Shown here: piece by piece, positions 39,551 to 50,936 of the stretch
Layout of the letters: the number at the start of each line of letters is the position of its first letter
Numbering within the stretch: the stretch's first letter is position 1
NCBI GenBank assembly: GCA_027045875.1
Contig: JALUAG010000076.1
Span: 62,001 to 126,000 of the forward strand
Direction: 5' to 3'
Length of the DNA stretch: 64,000 nt
From: Alphaproteobacteria bacterium
Lineage (GTDB): Bacteria; Pseudomonadota; Alphaproteobacteria; Geminicoccales; Geminicoccaceae
Translations under genes and position numbers: made by a program
Notes under the pieces: model-generated
The model's database searches: none
What the model was told of the DNA's origin: nothing
The model's input: the letters and a program-made list of their open reading frames with translations, nothing else

Positions 39551-40212
39551 TGCGGGCGGCCGTCGTCACCTTTCCCGGATCGAACTGCGACCGCGATCTC
39601 CGGGTCGCCATGGAGCGGGTCTTCGACCGCCCGGTGGCGAGCCTGTGGCACGCCGAGACGGAGCTGCCGCCGCTCGATCTCGTGGGCCTTCCCGGCGGCT
39701 TTTCCTACGGCGACTATCTGCGCTGCGGGGCGATCGCCGCCCGCTCGCCGATCATGGGCGAGATCCGCAGACTCGCCCGCCGCGGGGTGGCGGTGCTCGG
39801 CATCTGCAACGGCTTCCAGATCCTCACCGAAGCGGGGCTCCTGCCCGGCGCCCTCGTGCGCAACATGCGCCTTTCCTTCGTCTGCCGGCCGGTGCGGATC
39901 GCGGTCGCCACCACCGCCTCCCCCTTCACCAACGCCTACGCGCAGGGGCAGGAGCTCACGCTGCCCGTCGCCCACCACGACGGCAACTACGTGATCGACC
40001 CGGAGGGGCTCGCCCGGCTCGAGGCGGAGGACCGGATCGCCTTCCGCTACCTCGACAATCCCAACGGATCGACCGCCGACATCGCCGGCGTGCTCGGGCC
40101 GCAGCGCAACGTGCTGGGCATGATGCCCCACCCGGAGCGGGCCTGCGACCCCCTGCTCGGCGGCGAGGACGGCGTTCTCCTCTTCCGTTCCCTGCTCGCC
40201 ATGCTGACCTGA
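39550..40212 (+). CDS. purQ: FGAM synthase glutaminase subunit PurQ
   Basis: Class I glutamine amidotransferase supplying ammonia to PurL. The 220-residue product has [15 protein letters not shown] at the N-terminus, the nucleophile Cys in [31 protein letters not shown] and the catalytic His/Glu in [16 protein letters not shown]. The ATG at 39550 is preferred; a GTG one codon earlier is also in frame. Confidence 0.96.
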   Translation: MRAAVVTFPGSNCDRDLRVAMERVFDRPVASLWHAETELPPLDLVGLPGGFSYGDYLRCGAIAARSPIMGEIRRLARRGVAVLGICNGFQILTEAGLLPGALVRNMRLSFVCRPVRIAVATTASPFTNAYAQGQELTLPVAHHDGNYVIDPEGLARLEAEDRIAFRYLDNPNGSTADIAGVLGPQRNVLGMMPHPERACDPLLGGEDGVLLFRSLLAMLT

Positions 40213-40223
40213 AGGCGCCGCCC

Positions 40224-42442
<2,219 letters not shown>

Positions 42443-42452
<10 letters not shown>

Positions 42453-42688
42453 CGGCGAGCGAGATCGAACGCCTGATCAAGGACGCCTTCCCCGATGCCG
42501 AGGTGAAGATCGAGGATCTGGCGGGGGACGGCAACCATTACCGGGCGACGGTGGTCTCCGCCGCCTTCCGTGGCCGCACCCGCCTACAGCAGCACCAGAT
42601 GGTCTACAAGGCGCTCGGCGGCAGGATGGGCGGGGAGCTGCACGCCCTCGCCCTGCGTACCCTGACCCCGGCCGGCGAAGAGAACTGA
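42443..42688 (+). CDS. BolA-family protein
   Basis: An 81-residue BolA-like protein. It has [18 protein letters not shown], the [12 protein letters not shown] segment with the conserved His, [17 protein letters not shown] and LHALALRT, the usual short BolA pattern (IbaG/BolA2 type). Such proteins pair with CGFS glutaredoxins in Fe-S cluster handling, and that gene comes next. The ATG at 42443 lies within the end of purL, with GGAG eight bases upstream. Confidence 0.92.
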
Positions 42689-42723
42689 GCCCCGTCCGCA
42701 ATCACCAGTCCGAGGACATCGCG

Positions 42724-43062
42724 ATGAGCAATCCCGTGTTCGAGCGCATCCGGCAGCAGATCGAGGCCGACGACGTCGTGCTCTACATGAAGGGCACGCC
42801 GGTGTTCCCCCAGTGCGGCTTTTCCGCCGGTGCGGTGCAGGTGCTCAGCCATCTCGGCGTCAAGTTCCAGTCGTACAACATCCTCGAGGATCCCGAGCTG
42901 CGCCAAGGCCTCAAGGAGTTCGCCGACTGGCCGACCTTCCCCCAGCTCTATGTCAAGGGCGAGCTCCTGGGCGGCTTCGACATCCTGCGCGACATGTACG
43001 AGAGCGGGGAGCTGCAGGAGCACCTCCGCCAGAAGGGGATCGCCTTTTCGGAAGCCGCCTGA
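42724..43062 (+). CDS. grxD: monothiol CGFS glutaredoxin
   Basis: Glutaredoxin-4 type protein that binds and transfers 2Fe-2S clusters. The 112-residue product has VVLYMKGTPVFPQCGFSAGAV with the CGFS active site, then DWPTFPQLYVKGELLGG (TFP/GG glutathione-binding motifs). It follows the BolA gene by 35 bases, the standard functional pairing, and ends 26 bases before the opposing DUF3108 gene. Confidence 0.96.
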   Translation: MSNPVFERIRQQIEADDVVLYMKGTPVFPQCGFSAGAVQVLSHLGVKFQSYNILEDPELRQGLKEFADWPTFPQLYVKGELLGGFDILRDMYESGELQEHLRQKGIAFSEAA

Positions 43063-43088
43063 GGGACGGGGTGGGTCGCTTCGGCCGC

Positions 43089-43889
43089 TCACTCGAGCTC
43101 GACGACGGGCACCAGGCTGCGGCTGCGGCCGACGGCGCGGATCAGGATCGGCGAATCCCCGTCTGTCGTGAGCACGTCCAGCCACACCGGTTCCTGGTCC
43201 GGCCGGCCGACGAAGCCGAAGCCGTCGTCGAAGCCGAAGAGACCGGTGAGCCGCACCCGGAGCCGGTGGCCGGGCACCTCGCGGCCGCGGAACGCAACCG
43301 TCTCGGACGCGACGTAGACGGCCTCGAGATCGAGGCGCTTTCGCCCCTCGAAGACGCCGAGCAGGATCCGGTCGCCTTCCTTGCGCGGCGCCCGCAGCCA
43401 GTCCTGGAGCCGCACGAAGGCGGTCAGCGGGTCGATGGTCCCTTGCTGCAGCGGCGGCGGCACGTCGCTGCGCTTGGGACGGCCGTTCTTGACCAGACGG
43501 ACCGCGACCAGTTCCCCGGCCGCGTCGTATTCGATCCGGATCTCCCGCCGGCGATCGGGCTTCAGATAGAGCGCCGTGAACTCCACCGGCAGCGCCACGC
43601 CGTCGGCGGCGTTGACCGTCGAACGCATCTCGGTGCGGATGCGGGCGAACCAGGCGCTGATGCCGGTGTTGGTCATGTCGAGGGCGAGCCGCCGGTCCTC
43701 TCCCTTCCCGCGGATGACGAGTTCGAGCTTCGCCATCTCGGTTCCGCCCAGGGTCATCCGGTAGCCGTAGCGGTGTATGCCCTCGCTGTCCGGTGCGGCG
43801 GCGGGCGGGTCGCCTGACGCCATGAGCAGCGACACCGCCACCGCGGCGGCAGGGGCCAGGGAACGCATGACGAAGCGGCGACGCGCCAT
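43089..43889 (-). CDS. DUF3108 family periplasmic protein
   Basis: A 266-residue protein with an N-terminal signal peptide ([20 protein letters not shown], cleavage probably after PPAAA). The mature part has HRYGYRMTLGGTEMAKLELVI, FTALYLKPDRRREIRIEYDA, PPPLQQGTIDPLTAFVRL and a beta-rich C-terminus, matching DUF3108, of unknown function. The ATG at 43889 is preferred over 43868 because it supplies a basic n-region and a weak GGTGAGAG site. Its 5' end overlaps the divergent gene's 5' end by 23 bases. Confidence 0.8.
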   Translation of the reverse strand: MARRRFVMRSLAPAAAVAVSLLMASGDPPAAAPDSEGIHRYGYRMTLGGTEMAKLELVIRGKGEDRRLALDMTNTGISAWFARIRTEMRSTVNAADGVALPVEFTALYLKPDRRREIRIEYDAAGELVAVRLVKNGRPKRSDVPPPLQQGTIDPLTAFVRLQDWLRAPRKEGDRILLGVFEGRKRLDLEAVYVASETVAFRGREVPGHRLRVRLTGLFGFDDGFGFVGRPDQEPVWLDVLTTDGDSPILIRAVGRSRSLVPVVELE

Positions 43890-45093
43890 TCTCTCACCGA
43901 TACTCGGCTGGCTGTTCCTCTTCATGGGTCCGACGGCGCCGGCGGTCAACATCCCCTCCGCCGCCGCGGCCGGCGATCCCGTTCTCGCGCGCCCGGGCGA
44001 GGTGCTGTTCGTGCGCGAGGAGCGCCGGCGGGCCCTCGCCGCCATGGCGTCCGACCAACGCGAGCGCCTGTGCCGGGCGCCGGTGCGCAAGTGGCGCAGC
44101 ACCAAGGCGGTGACGACGATCCGCGCCACCCCGGGCTACGGCGGCGACAACCGCACCGAGCGCTTCGCCATGACCGTCATGCAGGCCGGGGCCACTGCCT
44201 TCGGCCTCGGCGACGGCAAGGCCACGGCCTTCGTCGCCCGCCTGCTCGATCGCTGGGCCAAGGGGCGGGCGATGACCAAGCTCGAGGATCCCGGAGACGC
44301 CGCGAGCTACTACGTGGTCGAGCGCACCCTGCTGCCGACCATCGTCACCTACTGGCTCACCGTGCGCGGCAACCCCGAGATTCCGCCAAAGCGGCGGCTG
44401 CGCATCGAGCGCTGGCTCGAGGGGCTCGTCGAACGCAGCCGGCAGCGGCGGCTCGCGCTGAGCTCGGCCGAGGTCTCGGCCCGCAACAACCACGCCTATC
44501 TGGCGGGCGGGGTGCTGATGGCCTGGGGCGGGCTGACCGGCGATCCCGGCCTCGTGGAGACGGCGCTCGAGATCTATCGCCGGGCCATCGCCGACATGCG
44601 GGCGGACGGCAGCTTCCCCCTCGAGACCATGCGCGGGGCGCGGGCGCTCTGGTACCAGCGCCACGCGGTGGCCTCGCTCGTCACCATCGCCGAGATGGCG
44701 GCGGTGCAGGGGATCGACCTCTACGGCTACCGGGTGGACGGGCGGGACATCCACCGCGCCGTCGGTTTCCTGCTCGATGCGGTGGACGATCCGCGGAAGG
44801 TGTGGCGCTACGCCGAGGCCAACATCAACCCCGGCCCGGCCCGGGACTACCGCCGTCAGGATCTCGGTTTCCTGCGCCGCCGCGCCCACGACCGCCACTA
44901 CATGGCCTGGGCGGAGATCTACATGGCGCGCTTTCCCGCCCGCGAGGAGAGCCGGCGGCTGGCCGGGCTGCTGGCCGAGGCGCAGCCCGATTTCCGGCCC
45001 ATGATCGACGAATACAGCGGCGGCAACACGAGCTGCTTCTTCTACGTCCCGCCCGGGACCGCCGCCTCGGTCAGCGGGAGTAGTACTCGATGA
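43867..45093 (+). CDS. alginate lyase family protein, exported
   Basis: A 408-residue protein with a signal peptide ([20 protein letters not shown], then an SAAAA cleavage region). The mature part follows the alginate_lyase (PL5-like) alpha/alpha-barrel pattern: [11 protein letters not shown] at the start, [19 protein letters not shown] with the NNH motif, and [18 protein letters not shown] followed by [14 protein letters not shown] and IDLYGY. Polymer specificity is uncertain. The ATG at 43867 has a good purine-rich site (CAGGGAAC). There are no alginate synthesis genes nearby. Its 3' end overlaps rpsD on the other strand by 23 bases. Confidence 0.78.
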   Translation: MTKRRRAILSPILGWLFLFMGPTAPAVNIPSAAAAGDPVLARPGEVLFVREERRRALAAMASDQRERLCRAPVRKWRSTKAVTTIRATPGYGGDNRTERFAMTVMQAGATAFGLGDGKATAFVARLLDRWAKGRAMTKLEDPGDAASYYVVERTLLPTIVTYWLTVRGNPEIPPKRRLRIERWLEGLVERSRQRRLALSSAEVSARNNHAYLAGGVLMAWGGLTGDPGLVETALEIYRRAIADMRADGSFPLETMRGARALWYQRHAVASLVTIAEMAAVQGIDLYGYRVDGRDIHRAVGFLLDAVDDPRKVWRYAEANINPGPARDYRRQDLGFLRRRAHDRHYMAWAEIYMARFPAREESRRLAGLLAEAQPDFRPMIDEYSGGNTSCFFYVPPGTAASVSGSSTR

Positions 45094-45685
45094 CCAGATT
45101 GGGCTCCATCTGCACCGGGTAGGGCACCTCGGACAGTTTCGGAACCCGCACGAAGGTGGCCTTCAGCGCCCGATAGTCGACCTGGAGATATTCGGGCACC
45201 TCGCGCTCCGGCCGCTGCACGCTCTCCAGCACCATCGGGTGGTTCTTGGACTTCTCGCGGATCTCGACGACGTCGCCTTCGCGCAGCTGGTAGCTCGGAA
45301 TGTTGACCCGGCGGCCGTTGACCATCACGTGGCCGTGGTTGACGAGCTGGCGGGCGGCGAACATGGTGGGCGCGAAGTTGATGCGGAAGATCACCGCATC
45401 CAGCCGCCGCTCGAGGAGGCCGATCAGGTTCTCGGCGGTGTCGCCGCGCCGCTTGGAGGCGATCTGGTACATCCGCCGGAACTGCCGCTCCGTCATGTTG
45501 GCGTAGTAGTGCTTGAGCTTCTGCTTGGCCGCGAGCTGCTGGGCGTAGTCGGACAGCTTGCGCCGCTTCTGGCCGTGCTCGCCCGGGGCGTAGTCCCGGC
45601 GCGCGAGGGGGCTCTTGGGGCGGCCCCACAGATTGACGCCGAGACGGCGGCAGATCTTGGTCTTCGCCTGGATACGTTTGGTCAT
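45071..45685 (-). CDS. rpsD: 30S ribosomal protein S4
   Basis: S4 initiates 30S assembly on 16S rRNA. The 204-residue product starts [21 protein letters not shown], has [16 protein letters not shown], and the S4 domain [29 protein letters not shown] with [15 protein letters not shown]. It lacks the zinc-binding cysteine cluster (C-minus type). It stands alone with its own promoter rather than in the alpha operon, as is usual in alphaproteobacteria. Confidence 0.98.
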   Translation of the reverse strand: MTKRIQAKTKICRRLGVNLWGRPKSPLARRDYAPGEHGQKRRKLSDYAQQLAAKQKLKHYYANMTERQFRRMYQIASKRRGDTAENLIGLLERRLDAVIFRINFAPTMFAARQLVNHGHVMVNGRRVNIPSYQLREGDVVEIREKSKNHPMVLESVQRPEREVPEYLQVDYRALKATFVRVPKLSEVPYPVQMEPNLVIEYYSR

Positions 45686-45752
45686 CGCTCCTCGAGGAAT
45701 CGGACGTCATGACGGTGGCGGCCGTGGAGCCGGCCGCGTTGGCGTTGGGCGG

Positions 45753-45780
45753 CTTATACTCCGCTGCCCCCGAATGTCAA
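45753..45780 (-). promoter_or_regulatory. rpsD promoter
   Basis: Minus strand TTGACA (45780-45775), 16-base spacer, TATAAG (45758-45753); a near-consensus sigma70 promoter about 70 bases before the rpsD ATG. The trmJ stop codon TGA (45779-45777) is part of the -35 element. Confidence 0.7.
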
Positions 45781-46553
45781 AGGTTGCGTGGCCGCGCACC
45801 GGCGGTCGCGAGCTGCTTGACGATGCCGTAGAGGAGGTTGAGCTCGGCGCGGGTCGGCCGGCGGCGCTCGAACATGACCTCGATCGCCCGCACGAGGCTG
45901 CGCCGCCGGGTGGGGCTGCGGAAGAAGCCGGTGCGGTCGAGCTCGGCCACCAGGAAGCCGAGGAAGCCGGCGAGCTCGGCCTTGGTCGCCGGCGGCTCGG
46001 CCGACGCCTCCCGCTGCACGGGCGGCGTGCGGTCGGCGGCCAGGAACCATTCGTAGGCGCAGAGCAGCACCGCCTGGGCGAGGTTGAGGGAGGAGAAGGC
46101 GGGGTTGAGGGGAATCGTCACGATGGCATCGGCGAGCGCCAGCTCGGCGTTCGAAAGCCCGCTGCGCTCGGGACCGAACAGGAACCCCACCCGCCGCCCC
46201 CCGCCCGCGAGGCGGCGCGCCTCGGCGGCCGCGCCCTCGGCGGTCATCACCGGCTTCTCCATCTCCCGCGGCCGGGCGGTGGTGGCGAAGAGATGGTGGA
46301 GATCGGCGCTCGCCTCCTCGAGGCTCGGGAAGATGCGCATCGCGTTGAGCACCGCATGGGCACCCGCCGCGGCGGCCACCGCCTTGGCGTTGGGCCAGCC
46401 GAAGCGGGGCCGCACGAGGCGCAGATCGGTGAGACCGAAATTGAGCATCGCCCGGGCCACCTGGCCCACGTTCTCGCCGAGCTGGGGCGCGAAGAGGAGG
46501 ATCGCCGGCCCGCCCTCGCCCGTCGCCCGCGCCGCCTTGGCGGTGAGCTTCAT
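45777..46553 (-). CDS. trmJ: TrmJ-like SPOUT RNA methyltransferase
   Basis: 2'-O-ribose methyltransferase of the TrmH/SpoU class; TrmJ modifies position 32 of tRNAs. The 258-residue product has ILLFAPQLGENVGQVARAML (motif 1 with the catalytic Arg/Asn region), RVGFLFGPERSGLSNAELAL (motif 2) and TIPLNPAFSSLNLAQAVLL (motif 3), forming the knot. The C-terminal helical region is longer than in TrmL, favouring TrmJ. The ATG overlaps the citramalate synthase stop (ATGA). Confidence 0.88.
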   Translation of the reverse strand: MKLTAKAARATGEGGPAILLFAPQLGENVGQVARAMLNFGLTDLRLVRPRFGWPNAKAVAAAAGAHAVLNAMRIFPSLEEASADLHHLFATTARPREMEKPVMTAEGAAAEARRLAGGGRRVGFLFGPERSGLSNAELALADAIVTIPLNPAFSSLNLAQAVLLCAYEWFLAADRTPPVQREASAEPPATKAELAGFLGFLVAELDRTGFFRSPTRRRSLVRAIEVMFERRRPTRAELNLLYGIVKQLATAGARPRNL

Positions 46554-48151
46554 GGATCCGGGGCGGCCGCCCCGTCGACGAACAGCTTGTAGGTGATGGC
46601 GTCGTGCAGGGCGTTGTAGGAGGCGTCGATGATGTTGCCGGACACGCCCATGGTCTGCCACACCCGCCCCTGGTCGTCGGCGCTCTCGATCATCACCCGG
46701 GTGACGGCGGCGGTGCCCGCTTCCGGGGTCAGGATGCGGACCTTGTAGTCGACCAGCTGCATGTGCTGGAGCCCAGGATATGTCGGGCTCAGGGCCTGGC
46801 GGAGGGCGTGATCGAGCGCGTTCACGGGCCCGTTGCCGTCGGCCACCGTGTAGAAACGGCGACTGCCCACCTCGAGCTTGATGGTCGCCTCGGAGATGGT
46901 GATCAGCTCGCCGCGGGCGTTGAAGCGCCGCTCGTCGATGACCCGGAAGCTCAGGAGCTCGAAATAGTCGGGGATCTGGCCGAGCGTCCGCCGCACCAGC
47001 AGCTCGAAGCTCGCCGAGGCGCCGTCGTAGGAATGGCCGCGCGCCTCCCGCTCCTTGATGGTGGCCAGAAGCGCCTCCAGCTGATCGCGGGGAACCTCGA
47101 TCCCGAGCCCCATCTCCTCGAGACGCCGCAGCAGATTGGAGCGCCCCGCCTGGTCGGAGACGAGGACGTCGCGGCTGTTGCCGACCAGCGCCGGATCGAT
47201 GTGCTCGTAGAAGGAGGGATCGCGCAGCACCGCCGAGGCGTGCAGCCCGCCCTTGTGGGCGAAGGCGCTGGCGCCCACGTAGGCGGCGTGGCGGTCGGGA
47301 ATGCGGTTGAGCTGCTCGTCGAAGGTGCGGGAGAGCTGGGTCAGCCGCCGCATGGCCTCGGCCGAGACCCCGGTCTCGAAGCCCATCTTGAGCATGAGCG
47401 TGGGAATGAGGCTCACCAGATTGGCGTTGCCGCAGCGCTCGCCGAGCCCGTTGAGGGTGCCCTGCACCTGCCGGCAGCCGGCGCGCACCGCGGCGAGCGT
47501 GTTGGCCACCGCGTTCTCGGTGTCGTTGTGGGCGTGGATCGCGAGCTGCCCGGGCGGAAACCGGGCGGCCACGCGGGAGACGATCCGCTCCACCTCGTGC
47601 GGCAGGGTGCCGCCGTTGGTATCGCACAGGACGAGCCAGCGGGCCCCGGCCTCGAAGGCCGCCTGCAGGCAGGCGAGGGCGTATTCCGGATCCTCCTTGA
47701 AGCCGTCGAAGAAATGCTCGGCGTCGAACATCACCTCGGGGACGCGGCGCCCCGCTTCGGCGATGCTGTCGGCGATCATCCGCAGGTTCTCCTCGCGATC
47801 GACGCCGAGGGCGCCTTCCGCCTGACGGGCGGAGCTCTTGCCCACCAGGGTGATCACCGGCGCCCCGCTGTCGAAGAGGGCCACGAGCCCGGGATCGTTG
47901 GCGGCGCTGCGACCGCTCCTGCGGGTCATGCCGAAGGCGCAGAGGCGCGCGTGCGCGAAGGGCGGCGGGTCGCGGAAGAAGGCATCATCGGTGGGATTGG
48001 CGCCGGGCCAGCCGCCCTCCACATAGTCGATCCCCAGCCGGTCGAGCTCGCGGGCGATGCGGCGCTTGTCCTCGGCACTGAAGCTCACGCCCTGGGTCTG
48101 CGCGCCGTCGCGCAGGGTGGTGTCGTAGAGATGGATCCGCTCGCCGCTCAT
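46550..48151 (-). CDS. cimA: (R)-citramalate synthase
   Basis: Condenses acetyl-CoA and pyruvate to citramalate, a threonine-independent entry to isoleucine. The 533-residue product has an HMGL-like TIM barrel starting YDTTLRDGAQTQGVSFSAED, with LVLCDTNGGTLPHEVERI and AIHAHNDTENAVANTL (metal-binding HxH), and GASAFAHKGGLHASAV. The C-terminal LeuA-type regulatory domain (about 400-530) indicates feedback control. Length and the early GWPGANPTDD stretch fit CimA rather than 2-isopropylmalate or homocitrate synthase. It overlaps cysS upstream and trmJ downstream. Confidence 0.87.
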   Translation of the reverse strand: MSGERIHLYDTTLRDGAQTQGVSFSAEDKRRIARELDRLGIDYVEGGWPGANPTDDAFFRDPPPFAHARLCAFGMTRRSGRSAANDPGLVALFDSGAPVITLVGKSSARQAEGALGVDREENLRMIADSIAEAGRRVPEVMFDAEHFFDGFKEDPEYALACLQAAFEAGARWLVLCDTNGGTLPHEVERIVSRVAARFPPGQLAIHAHNDTENAVANTLAAVRAGCRQVQGTLNGLGERCGNANLVSLIPTLMLKMGFETGVSAEAMRRLTQLSRTFDEQLNRIPDRHAAYVGASAFAHKGGLHASAVLRDPSFYEHIDPALVGNSRDVLVSDQAGRSNLLRRLEEMGLGIEVPRDQLEALLATIKEREARGHSYDGASASFELLVRRTLGQIPDYFELLSFRVIDERRFNARGELITISEATIKLEVGSRRFYTVADGNGPVNALDHALRQALSPTYPGLQHMQLVDYKVRILTPEAGTAAVTRVMIESADDQGRVWQTMGVSGNIIDASYNALHDAITYKLFVDGAAAPDP

Positions 48152-49512
48152 GTCCGTCGCCAGATGGTGCCCTGCGGCGTATCCTCGATGACGATGCCGG
48201 CGCGCGCAAGCTCGTCGCGGATGCGGTCGGCGGTGGCGAAATCGCGGGCCTTGCGGGCCGCCGCCCGCTCCGCCAGCAGAGCCTCGATCCGCGCCGCATC
48301 GAGCCCCCCTTCCCCGCCCCGCAGCCAGGCCGCGGGATCCTGGCCGAGCAGGCCCAAGAGCGCCGCCGAGGCGCGCAGGCGCCCGGCGAGTTCCCGCCTT
48401 TCCTCCTCCTCTTCCGCCCGGTGGAGGCGGTTCAGGAGATCGTGCAGCACGGCGAGCGCCCGGGGGGTGTTGAGATCGTCGGCCAGCGCCTCGAGCAAGG
48501 CGTCGTCCGGTTCGCCCTTCGCCGCCGGCACCTTCTCCAGCGCCAGATAGAAGCGGTCGAGAATGCGCTTGGCGCGCCGCAGCGCGTCTTCGGTGAAATC
48601 CAGCGGCGCCCGGTAGTGGGCGGTCAGGATCCAGAAGCGCACCGCCTCGCCCGGCGCCCGTTCCCGCGCCTCGGCCACCGTCAGGATGTTGCCGAGGGAT
48701 TTCGACATCTTCTCCTCGGCCATGGTGACGAAGCCGTTGTGCAGCCAGAAGCGGGCCATGGTGTCGAGGCCGTGGGCGCAGCAGGTCTGGGCGATCTCGT
48801 TCTCGTGGTGGGGGAAGACGAGATCGAGGCCGCCGCCGTGGATGTCGAAGGGCACCCCGAGATAGTGCTCGGCCATGGCCGAGCATTCGATGTGCCAGCC
48901 GGGCCGGCCCCGCCCCCAGGGGCTGTCCCAGCCCGGCTCGTCGGCGGCCGAGGGCTTCCACAGCACGAAGTCCGCGGGATCGCGCTTGTAGGGCGCGACC
49001 TCCACCCGCGCGCCGGCGATCTGGTCCTCCCGCGAGCGGCCGGAAAGCCGTCCGTAGGCGGGCATGGAGGGGACGTGGAAGAGCACGTGACCCTCGGCGG
49101 CATAGGCGCAGCCGCGGGCGATCAGGCGTTCCACCAGCCGGATCATGTCGTCGATGTGGCGGGTCGCCCGCGGCTCGTGGGTCGGCTCCAGGCAGCACAG
49201 CGCCCGGGCGTCCTCGTGGAAGGCGGCGATGGTGCGCTCGGTCAGCGCGTCGATGGGTTCGCCGTCGCGGCGCGCCTGAGCGATGATCTTGTCGTCGACG
49301 TCGGTGATGTTGCGCACGTAGGTGACGCGCGGGAACATCCGCCGCAGCAGCCGGAACAGCACGTCGAAGACGACCAGCGGGCGGGCGTTGCCGATGTGGA
49401 TGCGCTGGTAGACGGTGGGACCGCAGACGTACATCCGCACGTGCCCCGCCTCGAGCGGCGCGAACGGTTCCTTGCGACGCGTCAGCGTGTTGTGGAGCTG
49501 CAATGTCGGCAC
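48148..49512 (-). CDS. cysS: cysteinyl-tRNA synthetase
   Basis: Charges tRNA-Cys. The 454-residue class I enzyme has VCGPTVYQRIHIGNARP (zinc Cys plus the HIGN form of HIGH), ECSAMAEHYLG, DIHGGGLDLVFPHHENEIAQ (zinc ligands), and MSKSLGN as the KMSKS loop. The GTG at 49512 (VPTLQLHNTLTRRKE) gives the family N-terminus; the longer open frame overlaps gltX. It lies 31 bases after gltX and is coupled to cimA (ATGA). Confidence 0.95.
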   Translation of the reverse strand: MPTLQLHNTLTRRKEPFAPLEAGHVRMYVCGPTVYQRIHIGNARPLVVFDVLFRLLRRMFPRVTYVRNITDVDDKIIAQARRDGEPIDALTERTIAAFHEDARALCCLEPTHEPRATRHIDDMIRLVERLIARGCAYAAEGHVLFHVPSMPAYGRLSGRSREDQIAGARVEVAPYKRDPADFVLWKPSAADEPGWDSPWGRGRPGWHIECSAMAEHYLGVPFDIHGGGLDLVFPHHENEIAQTCCAHGLDTMARFWLHNGFVTMAEEKMSKSLGNILTVAEARERAPGEAVRFWILTAHYRAPLDFTEDALRRAKRILDRFYLALEKVPAAKGEPDDALLEALADDLNTPRALAVLHDLLNRLHRAEEEEERRELAGRLRASAALLGLLGQDPAAWLRGGEGGLDAARIEALLAERAAARKARDFATADRIRDELARAGIVIEDTPQGTIWRRT

Positions 49513-49543
49513 GATACGACCCGGCAACTGCGACGGTGCGGCT

Positions 49544-50878
49544 TCAGGCGCGCTGGCCCTCGAGCCGGGCACGGGCGCGCGCGGCGCCGAGGAGCGGTAG
49601 CAGACATTTGAGCTCCGGTCCATGTTCCTGCCCGGTCAGCGCGAGGCGCAGCGGCCGGTAGAGATCGCGGCCCCGCCGCCCGCTCGCCCGGGCCACGGCC
49701 GCGATCCAGGCGGCGGCCCGGTCGGCGTCCTCGATGCGCTCGGGCAGGAGCGCCGCCGCCTGCTCGAGGAACCCGGGGTCCTCGCGGACCGGCGACAGGG
49801 GCTCGCGGCAGATCCGCCACCAGTCGGCCACCTCCTCGAAACGCTCCAGATTGGGGCGCACGGCGCGCCAGAACCGCTCGTCGATCCCGCCGAGACCGAG
49901 CGCCCGCAGCCGCGGCGCCGCCTCGGCGAAGGACATGGAGCGCAGCATGCGGACGGAAAGACGCCGGATCTCGCGCGGGTCGAGGCGGGCCGGCGAACGG
50001 CCGTAGGCGGCGAGATCGAAATCCCGGCAGAGGGTGGTCCGATCGTCGCCGGGATCCGCCGGACGGCCGGTGCCCAGGCGGGCGAGCACCGCCACCACCG
50101 CCCGCGGCTCGACGCCCTCCTCGCGCAGCGCGGCGAGGGGCGGCGCGGCCCCGCGCTTGGCGAGCGGTCTTCCGTCGGGGCCGAGCAGCAGCGGCAGATG
50201 GGCGAAGGCCGGCGGCACGGCGCCCAGGGCCTCGAAGAGGGCGATCTGCACCCCGGTGTTGGCGAGATGATCCTCGCCCCGGATCACGTGGCTCGTACCG
50301 AGATCGAGATCGTCGGCCACCGAGGCGAAGAGGTAGGTCCAGCCGCCGTCGGCCCGCCGCACCACGGGATCGCCGAGCTCGGCCAGCGACTGCTCGCGCG
50401 CGCCGAAGACGAGATCCTGCCAGCGGATCCTCCCCTCCCCCAGCGCGAACCGCCAGTGGGGTGCCGTCGCGCCCTCGCGCGCCCGCCGCTCCGCTTCCGG
50501 CGGCCCGGTTCCGCGCCGGTAGCGGAAGGGTCGTCCGGCACGCCGCGCCGCCTCCCGCAGGGCGGCGAGCTCCTCCGGCGTCTCGTAGCAGGGGTAGACG
50601 CGGTCCCGCGCCCGCAGCCGCGCGAAGGCCGCCTCGTAGACGGCACCGCGCTCGCTCTGCCGGTATTCGCCGTCGCGGTCGAGGCCCAGCCAGTCCAGAT
50701 CCTCGCACACCGCCGCCAGATATCCGGGACGGCAGCGCTCGCGGTCGGTGTCGTCGAAACGCAGGAAGAATCGACCCCCGTGACAGCGGGCGAACAGCCA
50801 GTTGACGACCGCGATGCGGGCGTTGCCGAGATGGAGGCGGCCGGTGGGGCTCGGCGCGAAGCGGACACGGGGGGTCAT
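49544..50878 (-). CDS. gltX: glutamyl-tRNA synthetase, copy 1 (divergent)
   Basis: A 444-residue class I synthetase of the shorter alphaproteobacterial GluRS lineage. It has [16 protein letters not shown] (HLGN form of HIGH), RCRPGYLAAV, YPCYETPEELAAL and HVIRGEDHLANTGVQI. The usual KLSKR loop is PLAKRGAAPPL here: the Ser of the signature is Ala and the following Gly-Ala-Leu-Ser pattern is lost. In organisms with two GluRS enzymes one may charge tRNA-Gln for the transamidation route; which copy does so cannot be told here. It lies 58 bases after the tyrosine kinase gene. Confidence 0.9.
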   Translation of the reverse strand: MTPRVRFAPSPTGRLHLGNARIAVVNWLFARCHGGRFFLRFDDTDRERCRPGYLAAVCEDLDWLGLDRDGEYRQSERGAVYEAAFARLRARDRVYPCYETPEELAALREAARRAGRPFRYRRGTGPPEAERRAREGATAPHWRFALGEGRIRWQDLVFGAREQSLAELGDPVVRRADGGWTYLFASVADDLDLGTSHVIRGEDHLANTGVQIALFEALGAVPPAFAHLPLLLGPDGRPLAKRGAAPPLAALREEGVEPRAVVAVLARLGTGRPADPGDDRTTLCRDFDLAAYGRSPARLDPREIRRLSVRMLRSMSFAEAAPRLRALGLGGIDERFWRAVRPNLERFEEVADWWRICREPLSPVREDPGFLEQAAALLPERIEDADRAAAWIAAVARASGRRGRDLYRPLRLALTGQEHGPELKCLLPLLGAARARARLEGQRA

Positions 50879-50936
50879 GGGGGACGGCTTCCGGGGAAGC
50901 GATCCGGCGGCTGCGGTACCGGATCAGCGACGGCGA

